Of a stretch of 64,000 bases of DNA, positions 43,031 through 55,999 are shown piece by piece. How positions within the stretch are numbered: the first letter of the stretch is position 1; each line of letters begins with the position of its first letter. Source of the DNA: Polytrichum commune. Lineage: Eukaryota > Streptophyta > Polytrichopsida > Polytrichales > Polytrichaceae. Made by a program: the position numbers and the translations under genes. The stretch is from positions 48,136,758-48,200,757 of the forward strand of contig OX485805.1 in the NCBI GenBank assembly GCA_950295325.1, given 5' to 3'. The notes beneath the pieces are model-generated. The model was not told the DNA's origin. It saw nothing but the letters and a program-made list of their open reading frames with translations, and ran no database searches.

Positions 43031-43787
43031 GTCAAAGGTCAAATCATCAAGTGCCAACCTTCATTGGAGATACTCCTTTCACAAGATGTTTAACTTAAGT
43101 TACGATGCATCTTTTGACTGTTGAGATTGACCCAAAAAGACCTAATTTGTAAAGTCTACATTGATGAGAAAAATTGAAATCCAAGTGCCCATAATGTCCA
43201 CCAAATTCTAAAGATGCTTCAATCACATGCTTCTTGTAACTTTTCCCTTTTAGTTTCTTACCTACTAATGAATACATACTTTCTCTACCACGAGTGAGAA
43301 TTTGATTGAGTTTTGATGCTTATAATATTTTTAGTTTTAGTTTTATCCTTGTTAAATGCAAAAATCATAACTAATCTAAATATGGTTCAATTATGTTGGA
43401 ATTTTGGTCATAGCATTAAAATACAATTGCCTACATATGTAGGATTGTACTGTAGAAGTTATGCTCCTTCAAGTAAAGAAAAATTAGCCATATGCTTTTT
43501 GAAAGTAGGCTCAAGCATTTAGGGGTTAAACTTATCCTCAATGGCTGAACCCAAGAATTTGTATTTTTATGTGCATAGTCACATGTCTTCATATTTTATG
43601 TAAAACACGCACACCTAGCTCTCAACCAAACGCTATTCCATTATCATGTTATTCATGAGAGTTCTTTCCAAAAGTCTTTTATTCCATCAAGGGTTAACCC
43701 CTAGAGGTTCACAAAGCCCAAAATATGGTTAAAAGTTTCCATGTATTGGGAGTGTGATAAATAATATAAAAAAATTTATGCAACTCA

Positions 43788-44276
43788 GGGCATCGCCAGT
43801 GGATGTAGGTAAAGCTCACTGCAAACCAAAACCTATCTTTTGACTGACCTAAAATTAGAAACTGAAATTACCATCATTAGAAGCACACCTAAATAAACGT
43901 GAGATATTTCTCAAGAAAAAAGAATTGTAAAAATTTGACGTAGGTGAAATCCCTCATTGAAAACACCACATTTTCAAAATTTAGAGGGAGTGCACCAAAT
44001 CTTGCTTAAAAATGGAAAGATCCTCCCACACTCCCTCCAAATTTCTTTCCATTTTTAAGCAAGATTTGGTGCACTCCCTCTAAATTTTGAAAATGTGGTG
44101 TTTTCAATGAGGGATTTCACCTACGTCAAATTTTTACAATTCTTTTTTCTTGAGAAATATCTCACGTTTATTTAGGTGTGCTTCTAATGATGGTAATTTC
44201 AGTTTCTAATTTTAGGTCAGTCAAAAGATAGGTTTTGGTTTGCAGTGAGCTTTACCTACATCCATTGGCGATGCCC
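43788..44276. mobile_element. 489-bp near-perfect hairpin, MITE-like
   Basis: Arms 43788-44020 and 44044-44276 are each 233 bp and differ at a single base (GCCAGTGG against GCCAATGG); the loop is 23 nt. TCA lies on both sides (43785-43787, 44277-44279). Ends GGGCATCGCC recall PIF/Harbinger-type MITEs, which duplicate 3 bp, usually TWA. No reading frame. A transcript would fold into a very long duplex of the kind that Dicer-like enzymes cut. Confidence 0.9.
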
Positions 44277-44654
44277 TCAAAACTTAGAAGTTTTGGGCAT
44301 AAGTGTCACTTGTCCTCCCGATTTTGGAGGGAAAACAATTATCTACTATCCAACTTTGGGGCTCTCTAAAACATGGTACAATATGTATGAAACTATCAAT
44401 CCAGATAGATTCTTAGTTTAATGTATAAACTAATGGTTAATCGTGCATGCGCTCACCTTGTATGTAGGGTGACTAGATGCACCAACCACATAGATTTTAT
44501 GCGACACATCCAAGTCTTCTTTGCATGCCATGGTCTCCCTAACTTGGTATCATTCAATATATATAGGCTATGTGGCATATTTTTACTATGCAGTATGTAG
44601 CTAGTGCCAAGGTTGTTAAAGGTGACCTAAAAATTTCATGTTGGGCTAGCCTAA

Positions 44655-44815
44655 AAAAAATCATGGTTGTTGGGTTGGGGAGCAAGTTGAGCACCGCACG
44701 GATGGAACCGGCAACCACCATCTACCTTCATTTGGGCCCTTCATTTTCTGGGCAAACCAACGACTTGGGAACGAGTAGCCCACCCATTTGCGCCAAACCC
44801 TAACAACAACTAATA
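44655..44815 (-). mobile_element. Possible SINE head, minus strand
   Basis: On the minus strand GGTTGCCGGTTCCATCCG (about 44717-44700) resembles a box B, at a distance from a weak box A (GTTGGTTTGCCC). No tail or target duplication was seen, so the call is weak. Confidence 0.25.
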
Positions 44816-44819
44816 TTGC

Positions 44820-44880
44820 ACCCGTGCCCCCCCCCCCCCCCAAGCTTGCCAATCAAGTTGTTGTTGTTGTTGTTGTTGTG
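44820..44880. repeat. C-run and (GTT)n microsatellite
   Basis: A run of 14 C residues near 44828-44841, followed by seven TTG/GTT triplets at about 44858-44878. Confidence 0.9.
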
Positions 44881-45082
44881 TGTTTGGTTTTGGCACATAT
44901 TGAAAAATTGCCAATCAAGTTGTCCCATGACTCCCTCCTCCAAATGTTTTTGGTCACCCCCCCACCCTCTTTTGCCTTTTGCCAACTCCTCCTCTTTTAT
45001 TTGTGGTGGCAACCACCTCCCCATCACTTGTTTGCCACCTCACCCTACTTTACTCATCCTCAAATGCTTAGAAATTAGTTGA

Positions 45083-45183
45083 TAGTCACTCACGGTTTCG
45101 TTTTCATTGCCGGCACATTTAGTTGCTTGCTTACATGGTCACTCCTGGTTTAGTTTTCATTGCTGACGCATTTAGTTGCTTTC
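45083..45183 (+). repeat. Two-fold ~60-bp tandem duplication
   Basis: TCACTCACGGTTTCGTTTTC and TCACTCCTGGTTTAGTTTTC each lead into ATTGC-G-C-CATTTAGTTGCTT. The copies are diverged by several substitutions. The region up to 45.7 kb is pyrimidine-rich, which gives open frames without recognisable domains. Confidence 0.7.
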
Positions 45184-46628
45184 ATTTCAATATTTGCAAG
45201 TGGCTGATTTCCTTGTCACACTCAGGTGCTATGGTCTTACTAGGTCGATGTTGATCCAATCCCCATCACCATCGCGGGTAGCTATTCTTGCTTGCCTGTT
45301 CGATTGTTGTTGTTTCTTCGTCACAATGTGTTGTTGTCCTCATCACACTTTGTTGTCCTCACTTTTGCATACATGTTTGTTGTCGTTACTTTCCTCCTTT
45401 TTCATCACATTCCGTCTGTTCCTCACCTAATGTTGTCACAACGTCATCATTTTCATTACCTTGTCACCATCATCCTTACTTCGTTGCTTTGTGTCCTCGG
45501 TGGTCGATCATTACTAACCTTTATGATTATGGCTTGGCACTTTTTTTGCTATTCCATTGGTATTGTCATCCTTAAAACCGTTGCCTCTACACCCTTAACA
45601 TTCCATTTCTTAATTTGTTGCCCCCCACCAATCACTGGATCACCAAGCTTGCGATTTTTTCTCTCCCATGTCCATTGTTGTATGCCATGGGCATGTATAC
45701 TCCGATGTTAAAGGATATATGTTTTGTAGTATGAAATATTGTGTAATTAAGTTGTTCATTTGGGGTGCCGCATGACAACCAAAATTCATGGTGCAAATTT
45801 CAAATTTGATAGGCAAAAACCCTTATCTACTTTCGGTTAGGATATTTTGTGGTTGTTGATGTTCATCTTTTTGGTTTTTGTTAAGTAAATGTAGTGGTTT
45901 TGGCTTGGAGTGAAGCATTTCATATGCTCTCCTCGTTTTGTATGTCTTTTGGAAGTTTCTAAAGGTTTATGGCCACGTTTTGTGGCATCAATGTCAAATT
46001 TGAGGTGTGATACTTCAATTTTATATAGGTGGTTGCCTCACTTGCATATGTTTTTTACTTGACAACCCATCTCTTTGAGTTTGAAGGCTCCTCACATTTT
46101 TGTTAAAATTTTCATGCTTGTAAGTTATATTCCAACATTCAAGAGCCTATAACCCTTGTTCTTGTGTGTTTTTGGTTGCCAATATTTTTAATGTTTTCAT
46201 TCATTCATTCATTCATATATATATGTACATGGTTTTGTTTTTTGCTAGCGTTTTGTAAGTCCTAAACCCTTGCTTGTAAGTTGTGTGTGTATAACAAATT
46301 TATACTTTGGATTTTCTTATTCTCTTGGCCACAACCATAACCACAATCATGACTATGTCTTTAGTCCCTCTCAAGTGTTTCAAGTTACGTACATTTTCTC
46401 ATACAAGATCTAAATTATCATGTGACAGTGAATTGATAATAATTTATCATGTGAATTTATTCATGTCCGGTTCATGAAACTTTGGTTATAGAGTACATTT
46501 TACTTGATGTTATTATCCTATGAGCACGGTACCCTCATCGATGGCCCTTGGCCAACTAATGATGACCCATGAAAGGTAGGAAAACTCATTCTCTTTTGTT
46601 TGTTTTCTGCCAAGTCATGTCTTGTACT

Positions 46629-47026
46629 CACGGGGAGGTCACTTCATTGTCAAGTTGACACCACGTGCGGACAAAGTTTGCTACCCCTATATTACATGCC
46701 ATATATAATTTTAAAATTTATGATATTTTTTCCTACATTGATAGTATCTTTTGTATATTTTTTTGAAATTTTTAGTCATCTCAATTTTTTTAGTAATTGT
46801 TTTAGTTCAATTTTGTGTCGTTCTAGTTAGAAACGGTATGTTTTATGAAAAAAACAAATCATCAAATTTAGTTACCACTTTTAACTATGTCATATGTACT
46901 GTGTATATCTACTCATGAAAAAAATTTGATAAAAATTTGACCCATTTTGGTGGTGCAACTTACCAAAAGAAGATTTTTTTTGGTCGCACGTGGTGTTCAA
47001 CTTGACATTGGAGTGACCTCCCCGTG
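46629..47026. mobile_element. hAT-type MITE, 398 bp
   Basis: Perfect ends CACGGGGAGGTCACT on both sides; the inverted repeats continue to CCACGTGCG for about 40 bp. CTTGTACT flanks both ends (46621-46628, 47027-47034). It is homologous throughout to 27657-28064; this copy has the better preserved right end. Confidence 0.92.
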
Positions 47027-47034
47027 CTTGTACT

Positions 47035-48136
47035 ATGTGCAATGTGCAATCATTGTACTATTTGCAATCCCTCATAGAGTTTGCATTGAATCCAACATGT
47101 TATAGTTTTTTATTTCATTTACGCGGTAAATGTATGCCAAGGTGATCTATTGTTGACTCTACGTAGATTTATCATTTGCATTCTCTATAGAGTAGTTCAA
47201 CACCTTTCAATTGCGTAGAGATGACACATCTAAGATAACTTAACAAGATCAATTGTTCTGCCTCAACTGTGAAGAGAATTACTTGGTTTTAGAGTTGCAA
47301 GCGTGCCACACATGATAGTTGTGAGATATGTGGTCTTTCCAAGATAATGGGAAGAAGTGAGCAAGTTGACCATGAGGTCATCCTAGGCAAGGTGCAACAA
47401 CAATTAACCAATGTAATGAAACACCTTATAGAGGAGTTAGAGATGTGAATCCCTCACAAAAAGTTGATGTGCCTTGGGCACATGCTACCCCCAATATTGG
47501 TTGACCGATACATTTGAGATTCCATTTTTTGAGCATATTGGAAACATTGTAGTCACTTTATGAGAAAATGAATAAATTATATGCAGTCGTGGATGATGAG
47601 ACAAATGATATTGAGAAAGCGGGGAACCTCCACATGTTGACATCTGCAACATGGAGCTCCCAAGCTTCTTATTTTTTCCAAAATCACCATGATATCGAAT
47701 GACCAAGATTTTTGATATCTTCACTCTAGTGCAAGCTTTCTAGCAATACCCTCGTTTATGCAAAGTTCATGAATATGACTGAGGTTGCTCGCACTCAAGC
47801 GTTAGGCAGTGTGGGAATTAAGTGATTATAAAACTGGTTGTTGTTCTTGAAGAGCAAGTTGAGAATCTGACTCACAACCCACCTAGATTTGGTGCTCCCC
47901 ATGTTTGCACGGGACTTTTTATACCTTGAAAACATTCCTTTACCAAATTGCTATATCATATTGAAATATCACTATGGATGAGAAGATGAGAGAATAGAAG
48001 AGTTCCAATGAATGTCGTTGTGAGTAGTTTCTAAATGTAGTGGTAGTTGATTTGTGCACACGTTAGTGGCAACTAATATCAAGTAAGGAAGCAATGGCTT
48101 GGAAAACGAATGACTAGGGATGTGCTCCACAAAATA
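47035..48136. other. No gene recognised
   Basis: No credible frame or repeat ends seen. Confidence 0.4.
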
Positions 48137-48505
48137 TGATATTTAGTGTCATATGGTATTTTAGGTCAGTATGGTTACATTTCGGATGACATTTCTTATG
48201 AATAATTGAACAAATATTGTCATGGATGATGGATGAATTCGTCCATTGGCCAAAACCCTACCTTCTCTTATCAACAACTTGTGATGAAATATTGTCATGG
48301 ATGATTGAATTTTGGATGAAAAATTAATTGGTAAGTGACAATAAATGCAACACTGCAAATAATCCCCCAAACTTTTTACAAGGAATGACAATTAATGCTG
48401 GGTTAGCATTTAGTTTTGGTGACACTATACTATGGTTTACAATTAGTATTGAGCAAGGCAATTAAAATTGGTGACAATAAATATGATATTTAGTGTAGTT
48501 CTATG
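48137..48505 (+). repeat. Dispersed repeat 'T', copy 2
   Basis: Homologous to 7327-7715. Both ends carry AATATGATATTTAGTGT in direct orientation (about 48136-48152 and 48478-48495), which could be terminal direct repeats or a duplicated target. Confidence 0.65.
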
Positions 48506-48654
48506 AGAGCTACCCAATGTACGGATCCTACATCATGGCTTGGATCATGATGAGGAAGGACATAATTCTATACCTCAACTCTATTTTGTATGTAGGTATC
48601 TACTTTGAACTAAATGTTTCCACCTTCCGGATATATGCTTTTAAAGATATGCCT

Positions 48655-48960
48655 AATTGGTTGCTTATATGATCAAACACTTATATTTGAGTGGTGTGTG
48701 ATTAGGTGTGATTATAAGAATAAATAATAGAAAGACATGTGTGTAAAAGAGATTGAAGTACATACTCATGATATGAAATGATTTTAGATTCAATAGTCTA
48801 TTTTTTTTCTATTTTTTTTTTTTGGGGGGGGAGGGGTAGGACATGTAAGATAGTTAATGAACACAAGAATCTTCACTTTGATAGTAAACAAAATATGCAT
48901 ACGAGCTCCAAAAATTGCGCAGGAAGTGGCTCTATCCCCGATTTGCATTTGCTGACCAAC
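48655..48960 (+). repeat. Dispersed repeat 'D', plus-strand copy 2
   Basis: CACTTATATTTGAGTGG, AAAGACATGTGTGTAAAAGA, AATCTTCACTTTGATA, ACGAGCTCCAAAAATT and GGATTTGC-like end match the other copies. A T/G homopolymer block (48802-48834) is inserted. Confidence 0.75.
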
Positions 48961-48999
48961 TCAGAGCCGCTTCACACCCGAGACTGAGAGCCCATGACC

Positions 49000-50099
49000 A
49001 TTACACTTCAAGCACTCTCGTTGGTGAAAAAAACAAAGCTTGTCCAGGTTCGTCTCACACTACGCTCGAGGGACTGACATAATACGTGAATGCAAGATGG
49101 ATGTAAAATCTACATGGATTCGTACATGGCATTAAATGGACGATAATCACTTGGACCATGGCTCTTGGCGCATGTGTGAAGGGCCCCCCATATTAGTCAC
49201 ATGTTTCCGTATCCTAGGGGAGAAGTGGTCTCGTGGGGGAAAAAGGAACCATTCAAGGCTCATCTTCCTTTAGTAGACACCACCAAACAAGCCTTGTCCG
49301 CCTAGCTGCTGACATGGTTACAACCTTTTCAAGTCAAAAGAAAGGCAAATTGGACTCACCCATTGAGATATTTTCACTTTGATAGTTAATGCTCACGAGG
49401 GGCCCATGTACATACATCAAGAGGTTTGGGGCTCAATGGGATATATATAGACCGCCAAAGACCCGGGGTTGGTGGTTGAGATGTTTGGACCCCGTGTCTC
49501 CATGCAATTTTGAACAATGTGATACTAATCCATGCATGGCAAGGGGGTTTTGGTTAGGTTAAGTAAAGTTACATTAGTAGTGGAAATTGTCCCTTTGTTG
49601 GCTCTGTCTATAGGACAAAGACTATGCATCAACTTCTTCGTTTCAAGAGCAAATTTCCTAACCACTTTGTGTTCACACTTAGATGTTACTTGTTCTTGTT
49701 ATTTTTGGTCCACTTTACGTAATGTGGATGTTAACTATATAACTATATAACTACGTATATAGATAAGTGCTTCCTAAAATGCATTGAAAGAAATCTAGTT
49801 AACTATAGTTATTTCGGTAGTTCTTGATTATTTATTTTTAAAAATTTGGGTGATAAATGAGTAGCTTCAATCCTTGACCTATATTTGAGAAGAAGGTGCA
49901 CAAAATCCAAGAAAGGTTTGGTATAGTGAATAGCCATGAATTGGCATGAGCAAAGTGGACAACTACAATTATAGTCTTTCATAATAAAGGACAGAGCCTC
50001 ACGGTTCTACCGTTTTCTTGTTTTTTATGTTACATCTCGGGAGCACGTAAAGTGCTCGTGGGGGGGGGGGGGTAGTCATTGGTTGGAGTAGCAATATAC
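49000..50099. other. No gene recognised
   Basis: GC-richer stretch at 49.0-49.5 kb without a recognisable frame; a G-run at about 50060-50072. Confidence 0.4.
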
Positions 50100-50358
50100 G
50101 TGCGAACAAATGATAGGGTATTTTAAAAACATGGGGGCTAAAAATTATAAATGGACTTAAGAGTAATATAGGGTATCAAAAATGGCACTGGACATCTTTA
50201 AAGTACTATAGGGTATGGAATAATAGGTAATTTGGAATTATAAGTAATGCAAGCTATTTTTCTATTAACCCAAAGTAGAAATTTACATAATGATAGCATG
50301 TGAAAAAAAGAAGAGAATTGAAAGTAATACCCCCCTATAAAATAGTGGTTGTTCGCAC
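50100..50358. mobile_element. Candidate MITE with 10-bp inverted ends
   Basis: GTGCGAACAA at 50100-50109 and its complement at 50349-50358 enclose an AT-rich interior with ATAGGGTAT repeated three times. No clear target duplication. C-run and G-run sequences flank it. Confidence 0.4.
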
Positions 50359-50499
50359 CTATATCCTTAACTTTTTAACACACTGCCCCCCCCGAGGTAA
50401 AGTGTAATACATAGAGTATGGGATGACTTAAACATGGAATTATAAACTCCAACGTAGACTCAAATAATTACACTTATGGACGGAGCATAAGGGAGGGAG

Positions 50500-50753
50500 G
50501 CTAGGGGTTCGTGGTGTATGCGTGAACTCATCCATTGTGAAGGTGAAAACGTAGTGAATTATAATATAAATATGTACATGATTATTTATAGACAATTTGA
50601 TATTGAAAATAAGTTGGAGATTTCAAATTGGTCTAGTAATGTCGAATTGGAATGACTCGACCCTTGATTTTGTAGGGTTTTGTTTTTTTGTTTTAACTGG
50701 AACCCTTTCATCCATGATGGGTGAGTTTATGTAAACACCATGAATCCCATGCT
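50500..50753. mobile_element. MULE-like MITE, 254 bp
   Basis: Inverted ends of about 33 bp: left GCTAGGGGTTCGTGGTGTAT..AACTCATCC; right, reversed, GCATGGGATTCATGGTGTTT..AACTCACCC. Flanks AGGGAGGGAG (50490-50499) and AGGGAGAGAG (50754-50763) fit a 9-10-bp duplication with one change. The ends share GGG-TTCGTGG and TCATCC with the MITE at 17694-17939, so both belong to one superfamily. Confidence 0.72.
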
Positions 50754-50763
50754 AGGGAGAGAG

Positions 50764-53700
50764 GAATTGTAATAAACAAGCATACTTGTCATTCATACAA
50801 CATGAAAACTTGAACCCCTATAGGTTTGTTGCCAATTCATCTCAAATGACCTCGTATACCCTAATTTGGGGCCTTTGCAGCTAATGTTGGTGTCAAATCA
50901 ACTCAAAGAAGTAACCTCCATGCTACATACTAGTTTGAGGCATTTATGTTGGATAAATGAGAGGTACACTCATGTACGATATTCACTTTTCTTCGAACAC
51001 AAGGTAGAAAGAAGAGTCAATAACACCTGAAGACACGTTATGACAGTTTGAGTACAACTCATGCATGAGAAGCATGCACACTAAAGGGTCGCTTTACACA
51101 CATACCAAGAACTCATTGTTCCTAACAGCCCCAAGTTTGGACAACTACATTGTTTATGGTAAATATTGTCAGCCACATTAATAATGAGGAATCAACACTA
51201 ACAACAATGAAATCTTTACCAACCCGTATTATGAAACATCCAAGGTCTAAGAAACAATCGATGATACATCCTTCAAATCTTGCTCATCCTTTCATAAACA
51301 AACAAGCCTACTTTATAGGGCTTCTTGTGTTCTTTCTAACAACATCAAGATCGCCTCCGAACTCTTAGCCATTTGTTCATAGTGGCTATTCAAAAATCAA
51401 TTGCATATACATGTATAAACTTCTCCATGTCGATCTTTAATGTTTTCTCCCTTGATTCTTGGGCTTATGAAATAAGTATACATTATCCAAGTTTACACTT
51501 TAACTTGCTCTCAATTGATACCTTACCCACAACTAGGAAATAAAGAACAAGAACATAATCAGTGGTTGAAGATTGAATCGCAACTAACCCTGCACACTAT
51601 TTTCATGCATGATTGTGTACTATATTGTAAGCCACACTAGAGGGATTGCCACCTAGTGATCGGCTAAGTCCCATCTAAATATGTGTCGCATTTTCTCTTT
51701 TGAAGAAAAGTTGTGATATGTTAGGTTAAATTATCTACATCGTCGTTAAACATAGTATGAATACATACATTACAAGCGTCTATAGGATTTTTATATGATT
51801 GTCACACTTGTGATCGATACATATTAGATGATCATAGACATGCTATCTTATCTAGGATTTCATCTTTATTTGTGATTTGTGATTTCATATAGGGTTCAAA
51901 TATATTAATCTTACGGTCCATAAGATTATCAAACACTATTACATGCAATTTGCTCTTGGACTATAAGCGATTACTCATCCATGAGCATTAGGGTTATTAG
52001 AACTTGTTGTTTCTCCCACACCTCATCATCCACTCTTCCCTCTTTGATTATCTAGTCTATGACCATACAAAATGTAAGCTAGCTATTTGGATAATGATGC
52101 ATTTGTTCTTCATTTGAGTTGTTTTACGTCATATATTTTTGTGCGAATGAGAAAAGAAGGCGGTAAGAAGGTTTGGAATGTGACATAGTCAAAGTAGATA
52201 ATGTTTTCAAGGTTTATAGGACCATGTCTTCGCACCACCAACTGGAGGCATTCCTAACATACATTATAGTAGACAAAGAATTGTATGGCTCTCTTGCAAA
52301 AATGTAGACATTATCTTACATTTATCTGATAGTGTGGCCCCATATTCTTAGATTTTAATAGAAATAACGTATTGACATTGTCTTTGCAAAACAATCTCAA
52401 CGTGTTTAACCTCTTGTTTCTAGAGAGAACTCTATGGTCTCTCTCTTAGAGAAGAGAAGCCATTGTGGAGCAACTACATGTTTTCATCTAGGGTCCCCAA
52501 CATGGAGAAACAACATAGATTGGTGCAAATATTGTTCGATTTTTTTAATAAAAAATCATGGAAAATAATGCTCCCGATTTTTTATATTTATATATATTTT
52601 TTGTTGAAGCTCGTAGAGGGACACTTAGACTTCATGGAGGAAGTAGATTTTCATGCCCAAGGTGTTGCCCATTGCAAGGATCATGCATCTTTGGTCACTC
52701 TTCGTTTTGGTACATGCATTATTGACTATAGGCCATGTAAATATAAGTGTCTAATTAAGAAGAATGACCACGTACCTAATCTTGAACCAAACATTCAAAC
52801 ATTGCAATCTTTACATAGGTCCTTTAATTTTTACAGTTACACCGAGCAAGTGGGTGGCCTTTGATTTTTCATGTTCATCTTCATGCTCATTTTCATGCTC
52901 ATGTTTGTGACCCAAGACTCATAAACCATGCTTGAACCCTTTATTGCCTCCGGGTGCATTTTAACGATTTTGGAATTTTCATACCACCCTTGATGTCAAG
53001 GGCATTCGAGCCCACTATCATCAACATTTGTTTGATCGGCCACTTGCATGTACATGCCAACTTTCATAATGAATGCGCGGGAACAAAAATACCATCATTG
53101 GAACAAAATGAAAGGATCCAACAACCATGAAAGTTGAAGTTATCAAGTTCATGCAACTAGTGAGATTTTTTGTTGTAAATTTGAACAACAAAATGGATAT
53201 GAACCCTTACCTAAAATATACACACATGTACAAAATTGGAAAACATACATGTGAAAATTTTGAATTTGAAATTTGGAGTTCATAATATGCCTCTTCTAGA
53301 GGTCATAAAAGTTCGTTCATTGACTAGATGATGGGTGTCTCTTGTATTGGACTTGAATGCCATCTTTGGAATGTTTGCTTTGGGGCGTTGTCCAAGTTGC
53401 TAAACATAATTGATTCTTACAATGGGCAGCACCCACATGCAAGAACGCTTGTCTCCTTGCTCAAGTTTTAATGAGCTTCCACATGATCAATTTCACCTCA
53501 AAGCATTTGTATCCTTCATTTCAAATCAAAATCTAATGAGACTTGCACATGCCTATTCTCAAAGTCTATAAGAATCACCATGCCAAGTAGGAGGCCCAGA
53601 GGGTGATGTGAAGTGGCAAGCAGAAACATTCTCGTGACAAGAGATGACCCCTCAGGTACTTGGAGGCAATAAAGGGTTAAGCGAGGGGACCAAACCACTT

Positions 53701-53849
53701 GTTGATGAGCTTTGCGCGTTACCATACTTAGATACGGTGAGTGGGGCCAAGTACATATGTATTTTCTCCAATTAGTCCACTTCTTTGAAGATATTGAGAA
53801 TTCCATTAATATGAGATGGTTAGCAAACCCATATTGAGGTTGTAACCGT
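50764..53849. other. No gene recognised
   Basis: Frames at 52463-52864 (133 codons) and 53516-53806 have no domain I recognise. TTAACCCTTTATTGCCTCC occurs inverted at about 52940 and 53690, hinting at a short inverted duplication. Parts near 52735-52775 resemble repeat D. Confidence 0.4.
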
Positions 53850-54069
53850 CAACCTCTTGATCTTTGGAGCTCTTATGAGTCACGCCTTAATTATTATCAA
53901 AGTGAAGATTCCTTTATGTCTAATCAGTCCCTTTCAAAACTTCTACAATCGAACTTGGAATAGTCAACACAATTTTATGATATTATACAATCTCTATTAA
54001 ACAAATGATCCAACACGTGCAAGCCCAAGGACGTTAGCTTCAAGTCGACGTGCCTAAATCCAACGTAGT

Positions 54070-54350
54070 ATTAACATGGACACCTTTATTGGATTGGTAT
54101 GTGATAAGATGCGAATCTAACACAAACACCAAAAAGACATGTAATTGAAAAGGATAAGAATATATTCTCAAATTATGCTAACCATTCTAGATTAAATTGT
54201 CGACATGATTTAAGAAATTTATATGACCACTTAATGTATACATAAATCTTCATTTTGATAATGAAGAAGATAATCATATGAGCTCCAAAAATTATGAGAT
54301 AAATGGCTGCGAGCACTATTTGGATTTGCTCACCATCTGATATTTATTTT
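54070..54350 (+). repeat. Dispersed repeat 'D', plus-strand copy 3
   Basis: GGACACCTTTATTGGATTGG, CGAATCTAACACAAACACCA, AAAGACATG, AACCATTCTAGATT, AATCTTCATTTTGATAATGA, GAGCTCCAAAAATTA and GGATTTGCTCACCATC follow the same order as at 41610 and 48655. Confidence 0.75.
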
Positions 54351-54429
54351 GTACATATATCATATCCTAGAAAGAAGTGGGAGTAGTGAGAAAAAACATA
54401 ATACTCATAATCATATGTCGGGCAATTTG

Positions 54430-54660
54430 ACGTGAATTTGAGCGTGTTGGCCCTACCCTGTTCAAGAATCCCCTTGTTGCAGGATGGAGTTTACTGCCTA
54501 CCTTGCAGTGGCTGGGCTCTTAGTTTTCCGTCAAGTAGAAAGAAGATTTCAGAGCTTGGAATTGAACCGCCAACCCCTCCGTTGAGAAAAAAACATCTGA
54601 CTAACACACACCTTACTCTAAAGCTTGAATCAAAGAGCTGGCACCGAGCTGACTGTACGA
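54430..54660 (-). mobile_element. tRNA-derived SINE, relative of 4316-4513
   Basis: On the minus strand GTTGGCGGTTCAATTCC (box B, about 54579-54563) is followed by GCTCTGAAATCTTCTTTCTA and GACGGAAAAC, matching the SINE at 4.3 kb. The box A region near 54630-54600 is less clear. The tail is not obvious. Confidence 0.6.
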
Positions 54661-55069
54661 AAATTATGTGAGCTGAAACCCAAGAAAACGAAACGATTTG
54701 CTATAATATAAAACGCGTCTGTCCATTGTTGGATACAATTATAATATTTGTAAGGAATCTAAACCTAAAACAAACACGCACTTTTCTTAAACGATGTCCA
54801 ATGTAGGATCCCTCTAAGAACCCATATCAATCAACATAACTGCTACATGTAGAGAGGAGTTTGACATATGTACAAAACAATGCTCGGTTTAGGCTCCACA
54901 CACAATGCTGACATTAGTTATCATCAAAGTCAAGTTCATGGCTCGCTTCAAATCAACATGAGTGGGCCCAAGTCACCAACTTCCATTGTTCATGAAGTAT
55001 GTGGCTTATTCAATTTTGACCTTCCGATTGCGTTAGGAATCGTCTCATGCACTTATCAATATGGACTTA

Positions 55070-55335
55070 TGAAGATTATCCTTTTCAAGTTAGTAATGAG
55101 AGTCGAGTCAAAGTGGAGATTTCTTTGTGTCTTTAAGCATTTTATGACCACCCTCCCCATCCATGATAAGGCACGATTCAATTGCTTTATTATGTGTGGT
55201 GTTGATTGTTGAGCTTGTGTTGAGCACATAGCTCAATCTCTTTGCAACATGTGTCTTTTTTACTGTCCATTTGTAACTGCCGACCTTTGTCATACACATA
55301 GGTTGGTGTTCAATTAGGAAGAGTGACCACACGAG
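55070..55335 (-). repeat. Dispersed repeat 'D', minus-strand copy
   Basis: TCAAAGTGGAGATTTCTTTG, CAATCTCTTTGCAACATGTGT and TTGGTGTTCAATTAGGAAGA are the reverse of the family order. Another partial minus copy lies around 53850-53990. Confidence 0.5.
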
Positions 55336-55639
55336 GGTCACATGTCTATTGTAAGGCTTGGTTTACATGTCAGGGTTTGGGTTCACAGTCCCAAATAACC
55401 TTTTGTAGACCTTGCTATTCGGACCTGAACTAGCAAATTGGTTTCTCAAACTAAAAGGAATGTTATTTCGAGTCGAGACTTCTGAGACTTGGTGGGAAAA
55501 ATAGTAGTGCCACTTCATTTTTTTCATGCTTTGAACCCAAATCTCCTAATTTAAAGCAAGCGTTCCCATTTAATGTTGGCCCATTTGGCCAAAGTCGTGT
55601 AAGGTGTGCAAACGTTGGATAGTTACTTTCCTTTATCGA

Positions 55640-55800
55640 ACCCAAATATTTGAGTGGCGTGTGATTATGCGGGGATCAAAGAACAAACACCATAAACACA
55701 CATGTTCAAAAGCGATTGGACTATATTTTCAAAATATTTTTAATAACTACTCCACATTGTATAGTGAACACAATTGGGAGAGCATATGTACTTAGTTAAA
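55640..55800 (+). repeat. Dispersed repeat 'D', partial copy
   Basis: ATATTTGAGTGGCGTGTGATT, GGGGATCAAAGAACAAACACC, CACACATGTTCAAAAGCGAT and GAACACAATTGGGAGAGCAT; the last part matches the minus copy at 62800-63005 better than the 41-54 kb copies, so there are at least two sub-families. Confidence 0.7.
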
Positions 55801-55999
55801 GAATCAACATATACTTATGATAATTATAACTAAATTAAAGGAGTGACATTTTTTGTTGATGTATCATTGTAAATTTGCTAATGAGAACACAAGTTTCGTT
55901 GTTTAGCTCTCAGCAGTAGAAGTTGGAGAACATGAAAAGCGAACTGAATCATACCTACACGGCTTAAAAAGTTAAAAGAATGACTTCTCCAGGTTTGCC

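Noticed and set aside
45176-45711. Overlapping frames of 84-139 codons with hydrophobic residues
   Set aside because: All three plus-strand frames are open because the strand is pyrimidine-rich; this gives false membrane-like peptides.
48950-49050. tRNA-like sequence on the minus strand
   Set aside because: Box B is too poor (GGTGTGAAGC) and no box A at the right distance.
52463-52864. 133-codon frame as a gene
   Set aside because: Low-complexity TATAT/Phe-rich middle, a part resembling repeat D, and no domain.
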